Virus record (IMG/VR): IMGVR_UViG_3300001041_000009
Location: 1 to 64,000 of that record
From: a virus
Reading direction: 5' to 3' (one strand)
Length of the DNA stretch: 64,000 nt
In this document: positions 7,847 to 15,374 of the stretch, piece by piece
Numbering within the stretch: the stretch's first letter is position 1
Layout of the letters: each line of letters begins with the position of its first letter
The notes under the pieces: generated by a model
Told to the model about the DNA's origin: nothing
The model's database searches: none
What the model saw: only the letters and a program-made list of their open reading frames with translations
Position numbers and translations under genes: made by a program

Positions 7847-8317
7847 TTATCTCACCCCCACAATTTGAACAATTGGGGTTCCTGTAGAAATAACATGGAT
7901 TGTCGTTCCCTGCATAGATATACCATATCCTGTTTCAGCAGGTAATAAAGTACTTGTTGTACCATTAACAGATGCAACCCCATCGACCTCATAATAAGCA
8001 TCACCTGGTCCAACATTAAGAATATCAAATCTTTTACATACACCTGAAAATGTAAATAATGTATCAGTATTAGCTACTAATGTATATCGTTTAACTTCAT
8101 TAACAGTATTGCCTGCAATAAATGCATTAATAGTAGTTTGTATACCTTTCATAACATTATAAATACTAGATAACCAACCTCTTGAACCAGTACCACCAGA
8201 TTCCTGAGTTACTCCAGTAGCATCAGTTCCATCTAATACAGCTTGTGCTGACCAAGTACCATCACCATTATCTTTTACCTTAAGGTTAACACCACCATAA
8301 TTAACGAATTTATCCAT
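7847..8317 (-). CDS. Small tail or fibre-associated structural protein
   Basis: A 156-aa beta-rich protein with KDNGDGTWSAQAVLDGTDAT near the start. Its C-terminal half ends in an adhesin-like sandwich (YTLVANTDTLFTFSGVCKRF, HVISTGTPIVQIVGV). The ribosome site is AAAGGAGTTG. It is translationally coupled to the large fibre gene, and the pair looks like a fibre and its base or connector. No enzymatic motif. Assignment is by composition and coupling. Confidence 0.6.
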   Translation of the reverse strand: MDKFVNYGGVNLKVKDNGDGTWSAQAVLDGTDATGVTQESGGTGSRGWLSSIYNVMKGIQTTINAFIAGNTVNEVKRYTLVANTDTLFTFSGVCKRFDILNVGPGDAYYEVDGVASVNGTTSTLLPAETGYGISMQGTTIHVISTGTPIVQIVGVR

Positions 8318-8377
8318 AGCTATTCAACTCCTTTATATTTGTTTTTATTACTATGTTTAATTGTATTAATACAAAAA

Positions 8378-8405
8378 AATAAAGGATACCTCAATACCCT
8401 TTATT
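8378..8405 (-). terminator. Hairpin terminator
   Basis: Imperfect stem (AATAAAGG with CCTTTATT) followed by a T-rich or A-rich run, downstream of the repeat-protein gene whose stop is at 8414. Confidence 0.55.
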
Positions 8406-8413
8406 ATTTTTAA

Positions 8414-9361
8414 TTAATCCGCGTCATATTCAATTTTAGCTATATTGAATTTCTCTCTAAGTTCACTAACATATTGATCAGCTTCAGCATTTGTTAGTAT
8501 ATCATTTTTGGATAACAGAGAATTAACTTTACCATTACCATTGAAGACAATCACATAAATAGTTTTATTTCTACAGTTAACTAGTACACTAAGTTTTTCT
8601 TTAATATATATACCCGAGGAATCAATTTGTTTAGCTAGAAGCCTCTTAGTATAATCTATAACCTTTCTACTAGGATCATAGATATATCGAATTGCATCAG
8701 GGCATATATCAACAGCAGCTAATTGAATTTCCTCACTAGGATTAGCAATGCACCTAATGAGACTATAATCTAGATTTAATGCTTTAAGAATCACTGTTTT
8801 AAAAGGTTTCTTAATATGCATTATAACTATAGGATTTTTTTCAATAGCTGCTAGTTGGACTCGCTCCGATGGATTGAATAAATATTTAATTACTGTACCA
8901 TTTTCCCTTACTGCTGTTAATTGTACATCTTCAGATGGATTATTGATAAACTGTATCATCTTCCCATCTTGTTTAAGAGCAGTTATCTGTACTACCTCTA
9001 GCGGATTGTGAATATATTGTAACGCTTTAGCCTTAATAGAGTTCTTAACTGCTGTCATTTGTAATAATTCGGACGGATGCTCAATAAAGCATATCGCCTG
9101 TCCATTTTGTTTGATAGCAGTCAGTTGAACTTTTTCAGACGGATCTTTAATAAACTGCAATAACATTCCATCTTGTTTTACGGCAGCCAATTGGACTTTT
9201 TCTGTGGTATTATGCATAAATTTAATGTCCCAGGCACAGTTTAAAACTGATTCTAGTTGTGCTTGTTCACTTTGTTTCTCCAATGTAATCGTTTGATTAA
9301 TAATGGAGTTGATCATATTTAATTTTTCTAAAGGAATATCTTTCCGGGTATAGCCTTCCAT
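8414..9361 (-). CDS. 24-residue-repeat solenoid protein, paralogue 6
   Basis: A 315-aa protein. The start at 9361 (MEGYTRKDIPLEKLNMINSI) is preferred because AAGGAG lies 12 nt upstream; the earlier in-frame ATG at 9382 has none. It carries about nine units, e.g. AAVKQDGMLLQFIKDPSEKV and AVRENGTVIKYLFNPSERV, then the cap DPSRKVIDYTKRLL. Uniquely it adds a C-terminal domain of about 80 residues (SGIYIKEKLSVLVNCRNKTI, YVIVFNGNGKVNSLLS, VSELREKFNIAKIEYDAD) that looks alpha/beta. This is the only family member with a clear extra C-terminal domain, so it is a good entry point for function. Confidence 0.85.
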   Translation of the reverse strand: MEGYTRKDIPLEKLNMINSIINQTITLEKQSEQAQLESVLNCAWDIKFMHNTTEKVQLAAVKQDGMLLQFIKDPSEKVQLTAIKQNGQAICFIEHPSELLQMTAVKNSIKAKALQYIHNPLEVVQITALKQDGKMIQFINNPSEDVQLTAVRENGTVIKYLFNPSERVQLAAIEKNPIVIMHIKKPFKTVILKALNLDYSLIRCIANPSEEIQLAAVDICPDAIRYIYDPSRKVIDYTKRLLAKQIDSSGIYIKEKLSVLVNCRNKTIYVIVFNGNGKVNSLLSKNDILTNAEADQYVSELREKFNIAKIEYDAD

Positions 9362-9402
9362 TTTGTTTGTTAGCTCCTTCATTTTTTATGTATTACATTA
9401 TT

Positions 9403-9415
9403 ATAATATATAAAC
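9403..9415 (-). promoter_or_regulatory. Phage promoter motif variant TTTATATATTAT
   Basis: The recurring box with GTT in place of the leading AAn, about 42 nt before the chosen ATG at 9361. Confidence 0.5.
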
Positions 9416-9420
9416 AAAAA

Positions 9421-9452
9421 AAGTAAGAATACGAATTATCGTATTCTTACTT
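9421..9452 (-). terminator. Hairpin terminator
   Basis: Perfect 12-bp stem (AAGTAAGAATAC) with an 8-nt loop, ending the cassette whose stop is at 9466. Confidence 0.75.
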
Positions 9453-9465
9453 TTAGTTAATTAAG

Positions 9466-10179
9466 TTATCTGAAAACTATAGAGTGTTTTAACTGTTGTT
9501 TTACATATTCCATTACCTCAGCATCAGGATTGATAATATATCTAATACAATGTATATCAGTCTTAACAGCAGCCATTTGCACTTCTTTACTAGGATGGGC
9601 AAATCTTTTAATAGTAGAACAATCCTTTTGTACAGCTAATATGGCTACCTCCATACTGAATACTTTAATGAACTCCATAGCTCGTGCATCCTGTTTTACG
9701 GCAGCCATTTGGATATTTTTAGCAGGTTGTCTAATATACTTAATAGCACAACCACTTTGCTCTACAGCAGTAAGTTGAAGTTCTTTACTTGGATCTGAAA
9801 TATATCGAATGGCGTAACCATTCTGTTGAACAGCAATAGTTTGTAACTGAATAGAAGGATTTTTAATGAACTTAATAGAAGTCCCTTCTTCAAGTACAGC
9901 CGCCAATTGAACCTCTTCACATGGGTCTGGTATGTAACGAATAGCTACTCCATTCTGCTCAACTGCAGCTATCTGAACTTCTTTACATGGATTATTGATA
10001 TAACGAATAAGTCTTCCATCTGTCCGTACGACTTTTAATTGGAGATTAACACTTGGATTTTCAATGAACTGGATAACATAACCTGCTGTGGTTACGGCAG
10101 CTAGTTTAACCTCTTCACTCGGATCTTTAATGGTTAAGATGTTTAAAGGATCTTTGATTACTAATAATGTATTATTCAT
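9466..10179 (-). CDS. 24-residue-repeat solenoid protein, paralogue 7
   Basis: A 237-aa protein starting after AGGAGGAA. N-cap LLVIKDPLNILTIKDPSEEV, about eight units (e.g. AAVEQNGVAIRYIPDPCEEV, AVEQSGCAIKYIRQPAKNI) and C-cap NPDAEVMEYVKQQLK. One unit is strongly diverged (AMEFIKVFSMEVAILAVQKD). It is the last gene of a three-gene run of paralogues (11299 to 9466) separated by only 14-32 nt. Function unknown. Confidence 0.85.
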   Translation of the reverse strand: MNNTLLVIKDPLNILTIKDPSEEVKLAAVTTAGYVIQFIENPSVNLQLKVVRTDGRLIRYINNPCKEVQIAAVEQNGVAIRYIPDPCEEVQLAAVLEEGTSIKFIKNPSIQLQTIAVQQNGYAIRYISDPSKELQLTAVEQSGCAIKYIRQPAKNIQMAAVKQDARAMEFIKVFSMEVAILAVQKDCSTIKRFAHPSKEVQMAAVKTDIHCIRYIINPDAEVMEYVKQQLKHSIVFR

Positions 10180-10211
10180 CTTTAAATTCCTCCTAAATAT
10201 TTATTTTGAAT

Positions 10212-10733
10212 TTAATATCCCCTCTTTTTTAATTCACTTCTAGCGTATTCTACTACACTAGGATCAGGTTTATCAATAACACATAACGCGAAAGGACAAT
10301 TTTTAATTGCCGCTAATTGTACATCAATACTAGGTGTTTTAATAAATCTGATTACCATACCGAAACTTTCCACAGCAGTTAATTGAACCTCTTCACTTGG
10401 ATTTCCAATACTTCTAATGATATCTGGATTTAATCGCACCATTTGTAAATCTATTGATTCTTCCATAATACCATCATAAATATCTATTTCCATATCTAAA
10501 TCAATGTATTCATCACTTAATATAATAGGACATTTTGCTGTGGATAAAAGCTCTTCAAATTCTTGCTTGGTAATAATAGTAGATGGTCTATATGATTTAT
10601 GTATAGAACTAGGTCTACTTTTATGAATATAGTAAGACTCACTCCTTTCAATTTTCGTGGCGACCAAATCTGCCAGTTCTACAACCCTATATGTTTTGAA
10701 AAATGTTATGAAACGAAATTTATTTCTATCCAT
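10212..10733 (-). CDS. Repeat-family protein with a novel N-terminal domain, paralogue 8
   Basis: A 173-aa protein starting after AAGGGGTG. The first 85 residues are not repeats: FRFITFFKTYRVVELADLVA, a Ser/Tyr/His-rich stretch (SESYYIHKSRPSSIHKSYRP), TKQEFEELLSTAKCPIILSD and an acidic linker. Only three repeat units and the cap KPDPSVVEYARSELKKRGY follow. It appears to be an unrelated domain fused to a short solenoid. No known family recognised for the N-terminal part. Confidence 0.75.
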   Translation of the reverse strand: MDRNKFRFITFFKTYRVVELADLVATKIERSESYYIHKSRPSSIHKSYRPSTIITKQEFEELLSTAKCPIILSDEYIDLDMEIDIYDGIMEESIDLQMVRLNPDIIRSIGNPSEEVQLTAVESFGMVIRFIKTPSIDVQLAAIKNCPFALCVIDKPDPSVVEYARSELKKRGY

Positions 10734-10747
10734 TTATAAACACCCCT

Positions 10748-11299
10748 TTAATTTATTTCAGAATGATAATCCAATTTCTTTAATTCATGCCTAACATATT
10801 CTGATATGGCAGGATCTGGATTATCAATCATATTAATAGTTGAAATCTGACTCTTTACAGCAATCAACTGAATACTTTTATCAGGATCTTTGATGTACTG
10901 TATGGCTTCGGGATTTTGTCTTACAGCAAGTAATTGAACTGATCTGATTGGATCTTTGATATACTTAATAACAAGGCCATTTTCCTTAACTGCAATAAGT
11001 TGAACTTTTATGTGTGGATTGGTAATAAATTGGATAGCACATTCGTTTTGTCGTACAGCTACAATTTGAACATCCTTATCCGGGTTTTGGATATACTTAA
11101 TTACATTTCCATCTCTTCGGACCACAGTAAGTTGAACTTCTTTATCTGGATTCTTAATATACTGGATAATATAACCAGACTCCCGTGTTGCGGCTAATTG
11201 CAAATTCCTACTTGGATTTTTAACAAGTTTAATGTATAAAGGATTCTCCTTTATTAAAGATAATGTTGATCGTATCAATTGATTAGTCTCAGATGTCAT
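10748..11299 (-). CDS. 24-residue-repeat solenoid protein, paralogue 9
   Basis: A 183-aa protein after AGGGGGAA. Short leader (MTSETNQLIRSTLSLIKENP), then about six near-consensus units (AAVRQNPEAIQYIKDPDK, VVRRDGNVIKYIQNPDKDV) and the cap NPDPAISEYVRHELKKLDY. First gene of its operon, with a promoter box 39 nt upstream at 11338-11350. Of all the paralogues its units are closest to the family consensus. Confidence 0.85.
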   Translation of the reverse strand: MTSETNQLIRSTLSLIKENPLYIKLVKNPSRNLQLAATRESGYIIQYIKNPDKEVQLTVVRRDGNVIKYIQNPDKDVQIVAVRQNECAIQFITNPHIKVQLIAVKENGLVIKYIKDPIRSVQLLAVRQNPEAIQYIKDPDKSIQLIAVKSQISTINMIDNPDPAISEYVRHELKKLDYHSEIN

Positions 11300-11337
11300 C
11301 TCAATTCCCCCTAAATAATTTATGTATTTACTGATCT

Positions 11338-11350
11338 ATAATATATAGTT
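11338..11350 (-). promoter_or_regulatory. Phage promoter motif AACTATATATTAT
   Basis: The recurring box. The surrounding CTATTCAACTATATATTATA also precedes paralogue 11, so the promoter has been copied together with its gene. Confidence 0.65.
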
Positions 11351-11376
11351 GAATAGAATATTAAATATTACAAAAA

Positions 11377-11410
11377 AAATAAAGAATACGAATTAATGTA
11401 TTCTTTATTT
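11377..11410 (-). terminator. Hairpin terminator
   Basis: Stem of 13 bp (AAATAAAGAATAC) just after the stop at 11422. Confidence 0.75.
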
Positions 11411-11421
11411 AATGATACTAA

Positions 11422-11895
11422 TTATTTATAGTTAAACGTCCCATCAAATAGCCAACTATTTTGTTGTATAATTACCATCTGAACATCATCGTCTGGGTCT
11501 TCAATAATTTGGATAGACAATTCTTTGTTTTTCACAAACCCTAGTAATATATCCCTATTGGGATTTTTAACATGATTCATACTATATCCATTAGAGCTCA
11601 TATGTATTAAATCCAAATCTTTATGTGGATCTATAATATGATAAAAATTTGTATCGACATCCATTTCAAATATGAAGAGCTGAGTCTTATTGCTACCATC
11701 CTTAATAAACCCCACAAAGAATTTAGATCTATGGTCATACCATAGTGCTGCTAATTTTATATCACTATCAATATTGTCAGTAAATTGAATACTGACAGCA
11801 TATTTTTGAATAGCCGCCTTTTGTAAAGTAATATCCGGCTTATCAACTAATAGGATATTTATTGGGTGTATTTTTATAAGCTCCAGATCAGTCAT
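11422..11895 (-). CDS. Divergent repeat-family protein, paralogue 10
   Basis: A 157-aa protein with the family N-cap (MTDLELIKIHPINILLVDKP) and about five strongly diverged units (e.g. VKNPNRDILLGFVKNKELSI, IIEDPDDDVQMVIIQQNSW). It ends without the usual cap (LFDGTFNYK). It may be a decaying or truncated copy. Its ATG overlaps the stop of the small upstream gene by 4 nt (ATGA), so it is co-translated with it. Confidence 0.75.
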   Translation of the reverse strand: MTDLELIKIHPINILLVDKPDITLQKAAIQKYAVSIQFTDNIDSDIKLAALWYDHRSKFFVGFIKDGSNKTQLFIFEMDVDTNFYHIIDPHKDLDLIHMSSNGYSMNHVKNPNRDILLGFVKNKELSIQIIEDPDDDVQMVIIQQNSWLFDGTFNYK

Positions 11896-12074
11896 TTAAC
11901 ATCACCCCATTGTTGCATAAATGTATAATCTCGTGGATCTAATTCATCACCGACCTGGACACTAAAATGGCCACATTCAATATTAATATCTTTTAGATAT
12001 ATGAATATTCCTGGGTTTTTAATACGTAGCTGGCACAAACAATCGTCAATTATTAATTTCACATCATCGTCCAC
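11892..12074 (-). CDS. Hypothetical acidic protein (60 aa)
   Basis: This starts after AAAGGGGATG (MDDDVKLIIDDCLCQLRIKN) and ends overlapping the next gene. It contains CGHFSVQVGDELDPRDYTF and has no repeats. Its overlap with a diverged repeat protein suggests a paired function. No family recognised. A promoter box lies at 12104-12116. Confidence 0.65.
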   Translation of the reverse strand: MDDDVKLIIDDCLCQLRIKNPGIFIYLKDINIECGHFSVQVGDELDPRDYTFMQQWGDVK

Positions 12075-12103
12075 TATATTACATCCCCTTTCTATATACT
12101 AAT

Positions 12104-12116
12104 ATAATATATACTT
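12104..12116 (-). promoter_or_regulatory. Phage promoter motif AAGTATATATTAT
   Basis: The recurring box 30 nt before the ATG at 12074, directly downstream of the terminator of the next cassette. Confidence 0.6.
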
Positions 12117-12120
12117 AAAA

Positions 12121-12154
12121 AAATAAAGAATACGAATTATCATATTCTTTATTT
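12121..12154 (-). terminator. Hairpin terminator
   Basis: AAATAAAGAATA paired with TATTCTTTATTT after the stop at 12161. Near-identical to the terminator at 12827-12860. Confidence 0.75.
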
Positions 12155-12160
12155 CATAGA

Positions 12161-12751
12161 TTACAAATTCTTTAATAGTTCTTGTTTCACGTACTCTAAT
12201 ACATCAGGATGGGGATTATTGATATATCTGATTGAGTTGATATCATGCTCAACGGAATACAATTGAACTTTTGGATGTGGATCTTTGATATTTTTAATGG
12301 TATTTGTAAAATATTCTCGTCGAAATTTCATAATCTCTTTATATTCGTCTTCAAAAGGGGATTTGAATTGATAGCTATCTTGTTTGAATGCCATTATTTG
12401 TATATGGGGTTCTGGATTTTCAATACACTGAATAGCCCGGCCCCCTCCACCATGTATAATAGCCGCTCTTTGAACAGGCATATTTGGATCTTTAATGAAG
12501 CGAATACTCATAGAATTACTATATACAGCAATTAATTGCATTTCAAAATCAGGATCTGCAATAAACTGAATTGCATCACCGTTATTTCTAACAGCACACT
12601 CTTGGACTTCACGGTTAGGGTTGATGATAAATTGTAACAATAACCCGTCTTTATTTACTGTAGCTAACTGCACATCAACATCTGGATTCTCAATAAGTAT
12701 AATGTTTAAAGGATTCTTCTGCACCATTTCTAAATCTGTTAATTTTTCCAT
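12161..12751 (-). CDS. 24-residue-repeat solenoid protein, paralogue 11
   Basis: A 196-aa protein with N-cap MEKLTDLEMVQKNPLNIILI, about six units and C-cap NPHPDVLEYVKQELLKNL. Between units lies an insertion of about 25 residues without the repeat pattern (SYQFKSPFEDEYKEIMKFRR). The last 18 residues and the downstream terminator are almost identical to those of paralogue 12, showing recent duplication or gene conversion of the 3' end. Ribosome site AGGAGGAA. Confidence 0.85.
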   Translation of the reverse strand: MEKLTDLEMVQKNPLNIILIENPDVDVQLATVNKDGLLLQFIINPNREVQECAVRNNGDAIQFIADPDFEMQLIAVYSNSMSIRFIKDPNMPVQRAAIIHGGGGRAIQCIENPEPHIQIMAFKQDSYQFKSPFEDEYKEIMKFRREYFTNTIKNIKDPHPKVQLYSVEHDINSIRYINNPHPDVLEYVKQELLKNL

Positions 12752-12789
12752 TAATAAATTCCTCCTAAATTTTATTTCTTTACTAATAT

Positions 12790-12802
12790 ATAATATATAG
12801 TT
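12790..12802 (-). promoter_or_regulatory. Phage promoter motif AACTATATATTAT
   Basis: The recurring box 39 nt before the ATG at 12751. The flanking TTCAACTATATATTATAT and the leader are shared with paralogues 9 and 14. Confidence 0.65.
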
Positions 12803-12826
12803 GAATAGATTATTAGATTTAATAAA

Positions 12827-12860
12827 AAATAAAGAGTATGAATTATCATATTCTTTATTT
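12827..12860 (-). terminator. Hairpin terminator
   Basis: Imperfect stem (AAATAAAGAGTATGA with TCATATTCTTTATTT) after the stop at 12867. Confidence 0.75.
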
Positions 12861-12866
12861 CATAGA

Positions 12867-13583
12867 TTACAAATTCTTTAATAGTTCTTGTTTTACATAC
12901 TCTAATACATCAGGATGGGGATTGAATAAATGTGTAATAAAATTAATACTCTGTTTTACAGCGATCATTTGAATCTCAACTGATGGATTTTCAATACATC
13001 GAATGACATTGCCATCTTGTTGAACTGCAATAAGTTTTAATGCATCTGAAGGTTCCCCAAAGCAACTGATGGCAAATCCATTTTGTTGTAGAGCCATAAC
13101 GCAAATGTCATCATCAGGATGAACGATCCATCGAATGGCATAACCTGATTCTTGTACTGCGGCTATTTGTACATCCTTATCTGGGTTTTTGATATATTCA
13201 ATAACATCCCCATCATTACTCACCGCAGCCAACTGGACCTTTTTACTTGGATCTTTAATGAATTGAAGGGCGTATGCATTTTCTTTGACCGCAAGTAATT
13301 GTAATTCTTCACTCGGGTCTTTAATATATTGGATAGCAAATCCGTCAATACTTACTGCTGTTGATTTCACGTCCATGTCTGGATTTTTAATATATTTGAT
13401 TATATCGTCACTATCAAATTTACTACTAGATAATGCTTTTATTTGCACATCTTTATCAGGACTCTCAATAAACTGAATATTACTACCCTCATTTGTAACG
13501 ACTACCATTTGAATCTCCTTAGTTGGGTTTTTAATAAGTAAAATGTTTAAAGGATTCTTCTGCACCATTTCTAAATCAGTCAT
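12867..13583 (-). CDS. 24-residue-repeat solenoid protein, paralogue 12
   Basis: A 238-aa protein. The ATG at 13583 follows AAAGGAAGTG and overlaps the TGA of the upstream gene (ATGA). N-cap MTDLEMVQKNPLNILLIKNP, about eight units (AAVQESGYAIRWIVHPDD, AVQQDGNVIRCIENPSVEI) and C-cap identical to paralogue 11. One unit has a short Asp/Ser insertion (SSKFDSDDIIKYIKNPDMDV). Co-translated with paralogue 13. Confidence 0.85.
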   Translation of the reverse strand: MTDLEMVQKNPLNILLIKNPTKEIQMVVVTNEGSNIQFIESPDKDVQIKALSSSKFDSDDIIKYIKNPDMDVKSTAVSIDGFAIQYIKDPSEELQLLAVKENAYALQFIKDPSKKVQLAAVSNDGDVIEYIKNPDKDVQIAAVQESGYAIRWIVHPDDDICVMALQQNGFAISCFGEPSDALKLIAVQQDGNVIRCIENPSVEIQMIAVKQSINFITHLFNPHPDVLEYVKQELLKNL

Positions 13584-14458
13584 CAATTAACACTTCCTTT
13601 ATCGTCATTTAATTTATCACGAAGTTTTTGTTTTACATATTCTAATACTTCTGAGTGCGGAGTATTAATATATTTAATATTATCAATATCAATTTCAACA
13701 GCCTTCAGTTGAATACACATATCTGGATTTTCAATATATCTAATAAAACTAACATTCATGGAAATTACAACTTCTTGTATCTCTATACTTGGATCTTTAA
13801 TAAATTGAATAGTTGGCGCATCTGATATAACTGCAGCTTCCTGGATATCCTCATCGGGGTTTTTGATATATTGAATGTTACGCCCATAATATACCACAGC
13901 GATTAATTGGACCTCTTTAGTCGGTTCTTTAATAAATTTAATAGAAATTGGCCTCTTTGTAACAGCAACTAACTGAACCTCCTCACTGGGATTGTCTATA
14001 TATTTGATATTGCGACTTTTTCGTTTAACTGCCTCTAGTTGAATTGTTACATCGGGATTATTGATATATTTAAAATACTTCCCGTTAGGGGAATGATTCA
14101 ATACTTGATATTGTGCAGATAATGCTGGATTTTTTATTAAACTGATATAGGTAGGATTAATTTTGACTAGGATTTGTTGAATTTCCTCATGTGGATCTGA
14201 TATAAATTTAATATAAGCCCAAGATTGATTTATAGCGATTAACTGGACTTCAATATCTGGGTTCATAATAAATTTAATATTACGACCAGTTTCAATAACA
14301 GCAGCGCGTTGAACATCCTTATCTGGGTTTTTAATAAACCGGATATATTTTCCATTATGATTGACTGCAATTAATTGAACCTCTTTACTAGGATTCTCAA
14401 TAAACATGATATTTAAAGGATTTTTCTGCATCATTTCTAAATCTGTTAATTTTTCCAT
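13583..14458 (-). CDS. 24-residue-repeat solenoid protein, paralogue 13
   Basis: At 291 aa this is among the longest of the family. The N-cap (MEKLTDLEMMQKNPLNIMFI) and its leader match paralogue 11 almost exactly. About ten units follow, many with QLIAV or QEAAV, and one breaks the pattern (NPALSAQYQVLNHSPNGKYF). C-cap TPHSEVLEYVKQKLRDK, then DDKGSVN. The ATG follows AGGAGGAA. It overlaps paralogue 12 by 1-4 nt, giving a two-gene operon. Confidence 0.85.
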   Translation of the reverse strand: MEKLTDLEMMQKNPLNIMFIENPSKEVQLIAVNHNGKYIRFIKNPDKDVQRAAVIETGRNIKFIMNPDIEVQLIAINQSWAYIKFISDPHEEIQQILVKINPTYISLIKNPALSAQYQVLNHSPNGKYFKYINNPDVTIQLEAVKRKSRNIKYIDNPSEEVQLVAVTKRPISIKFIKEPTKEVQLIAVVYYGRNIQYIKNPDEDIQEAAVISDAPTIQFIKDPSIEIQEVVISMNVSFIRYIENPDMCIQLKAVEIDIDNIKYINTPHSEVLEYVKQKLRDKLNDDKGSVN

Positions 14459-14491
14459 TAATAAATTCCTCCTAATATTTTATTCTTTTAT

Positions 14492-15229
14492 TTAATGTTT
14501 CTTTAGATCAGTCACTGTAGATACGTCTAATATGAGATTGCAACTAATATGTTTATTATGATTCACATTATTAGCATTTGTAATTCTTTCCCTTTCTTTC
14601 ATTAATTCTAATAATACATATTCTGTAACTTCAGAGTCTGGATTATCAATTAATGTAAGCGATCTAAGATTTTGTTTTACAGCTATTAACTGTAAATCTT
14701 TCGATGGGTTTTTAATAAATTGGATAGCATCACCATCTTTTTCCAATGCTAATATTTGTACATCAATATCAGGGTTATTGATATATTTAATAGCACATCC
14801 ACTTTCATTAACAGCTATTAATTGCAGACCTTTATCCGGACTAGCTATAAACTTAATAGCATATCCATTTTGTTTAAGCGCTACACTTTGTATAATTCTA
14901 GTTGGTTCTTTAATATACTGAAGTGCAAGACCATGGGCTGAAACTGCAGCGCATTGGATCGGTTTACTTGGATCTATAATTTGTTCAATAGCAGTAGGAT
15001 CATACTTTACTGCTAATAACTGCACTTCAGTATCGGGATTTTTAATATACTTAAGAGCTTCACAATTTTGTCTTACAGCAGCTAATTTGATTTCATTATC
15101 TGGATCATCAATGTATCTGATCATAAGGCCATTTTTTTTGACAGTTGCTAATTGAACTTCTTTACTGGGAGGATTCTGGAGAATTAAAATATTTAGGTGA
15201 TTCATCTTCACTATTTCTAAATCTGTCAT
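14492..15229 (-). CDS. 24-residue-repeat solenoid protein, paralogue 14
   Basis: A 245-aa protein with N-cap MTDLEIVKMNHLNILILQNP, about eight regular units (AAVRQNCEALKYIKNPDTEV, AVNESGCAIKYINNPDIDV) and cap NPDSEVTEYVLLELMK. A unique tail of about 35 residues follows (RITNANNVNHNKHISCNLIL). Ribosome site AGGAGGAA. Closest family member to the polymerase gene, which is transcribed divergently from it. Confidence 0.85.
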   Translation of the reverse strand: MTDLEIVKMNHLNILILQNPPSKEVQLATVKKNGLMIRYIDDPDNEIKLAAVRQNCEALKYIKNPDTEVQLLAVKYDPTAIEQIIDPSKPIQCAAVSAHGLALQYIKEPTRIIQSVALKQNGYAIKFIASPDKGLQLIAVNESGCAIKYINNPDIDVQILALEKDGDAIQFIKNPSKDLQLIAVKQNLRSLTLIDNPDSEVTEYVLLELMKERERITNANNVNHNKHISCNLILDVSTVTDLKKH

Positions 15230-15267
15230 TAATAAATTCCTCCTAATTTTTATTTCTTTACTAGTAT

Positions 15268-15280
15268 ATAATATATAGTT
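15268..15280 (-). promoter_or_regulatory. Phage promoter motif AACTATATATTAT
   Basis: The recurring box 39 nt before the ATG at 15229, in the divergent gap between the repeat-protein block and the polymerase gene. Confidence 0.65.
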
Positions 15281-15374
15281 GTAAACATTATTACTTTCTA
15301 CTCTACAATCATTATTTTACGATTTATCAACAATCACATAAGAGTATTAAATCTAGGGATAGGAGTGATATAAT

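Noticed and set aside
296-15229. Reading the regular ~72-nt DNA periodicity as a CRISPR array or satellite
   Set aside because: The periodicity is in-frame coding for a 24-residue protein repeat, with synonymous changes between units, ribosome sites and normal stops. There are no constant repeats with spacers.
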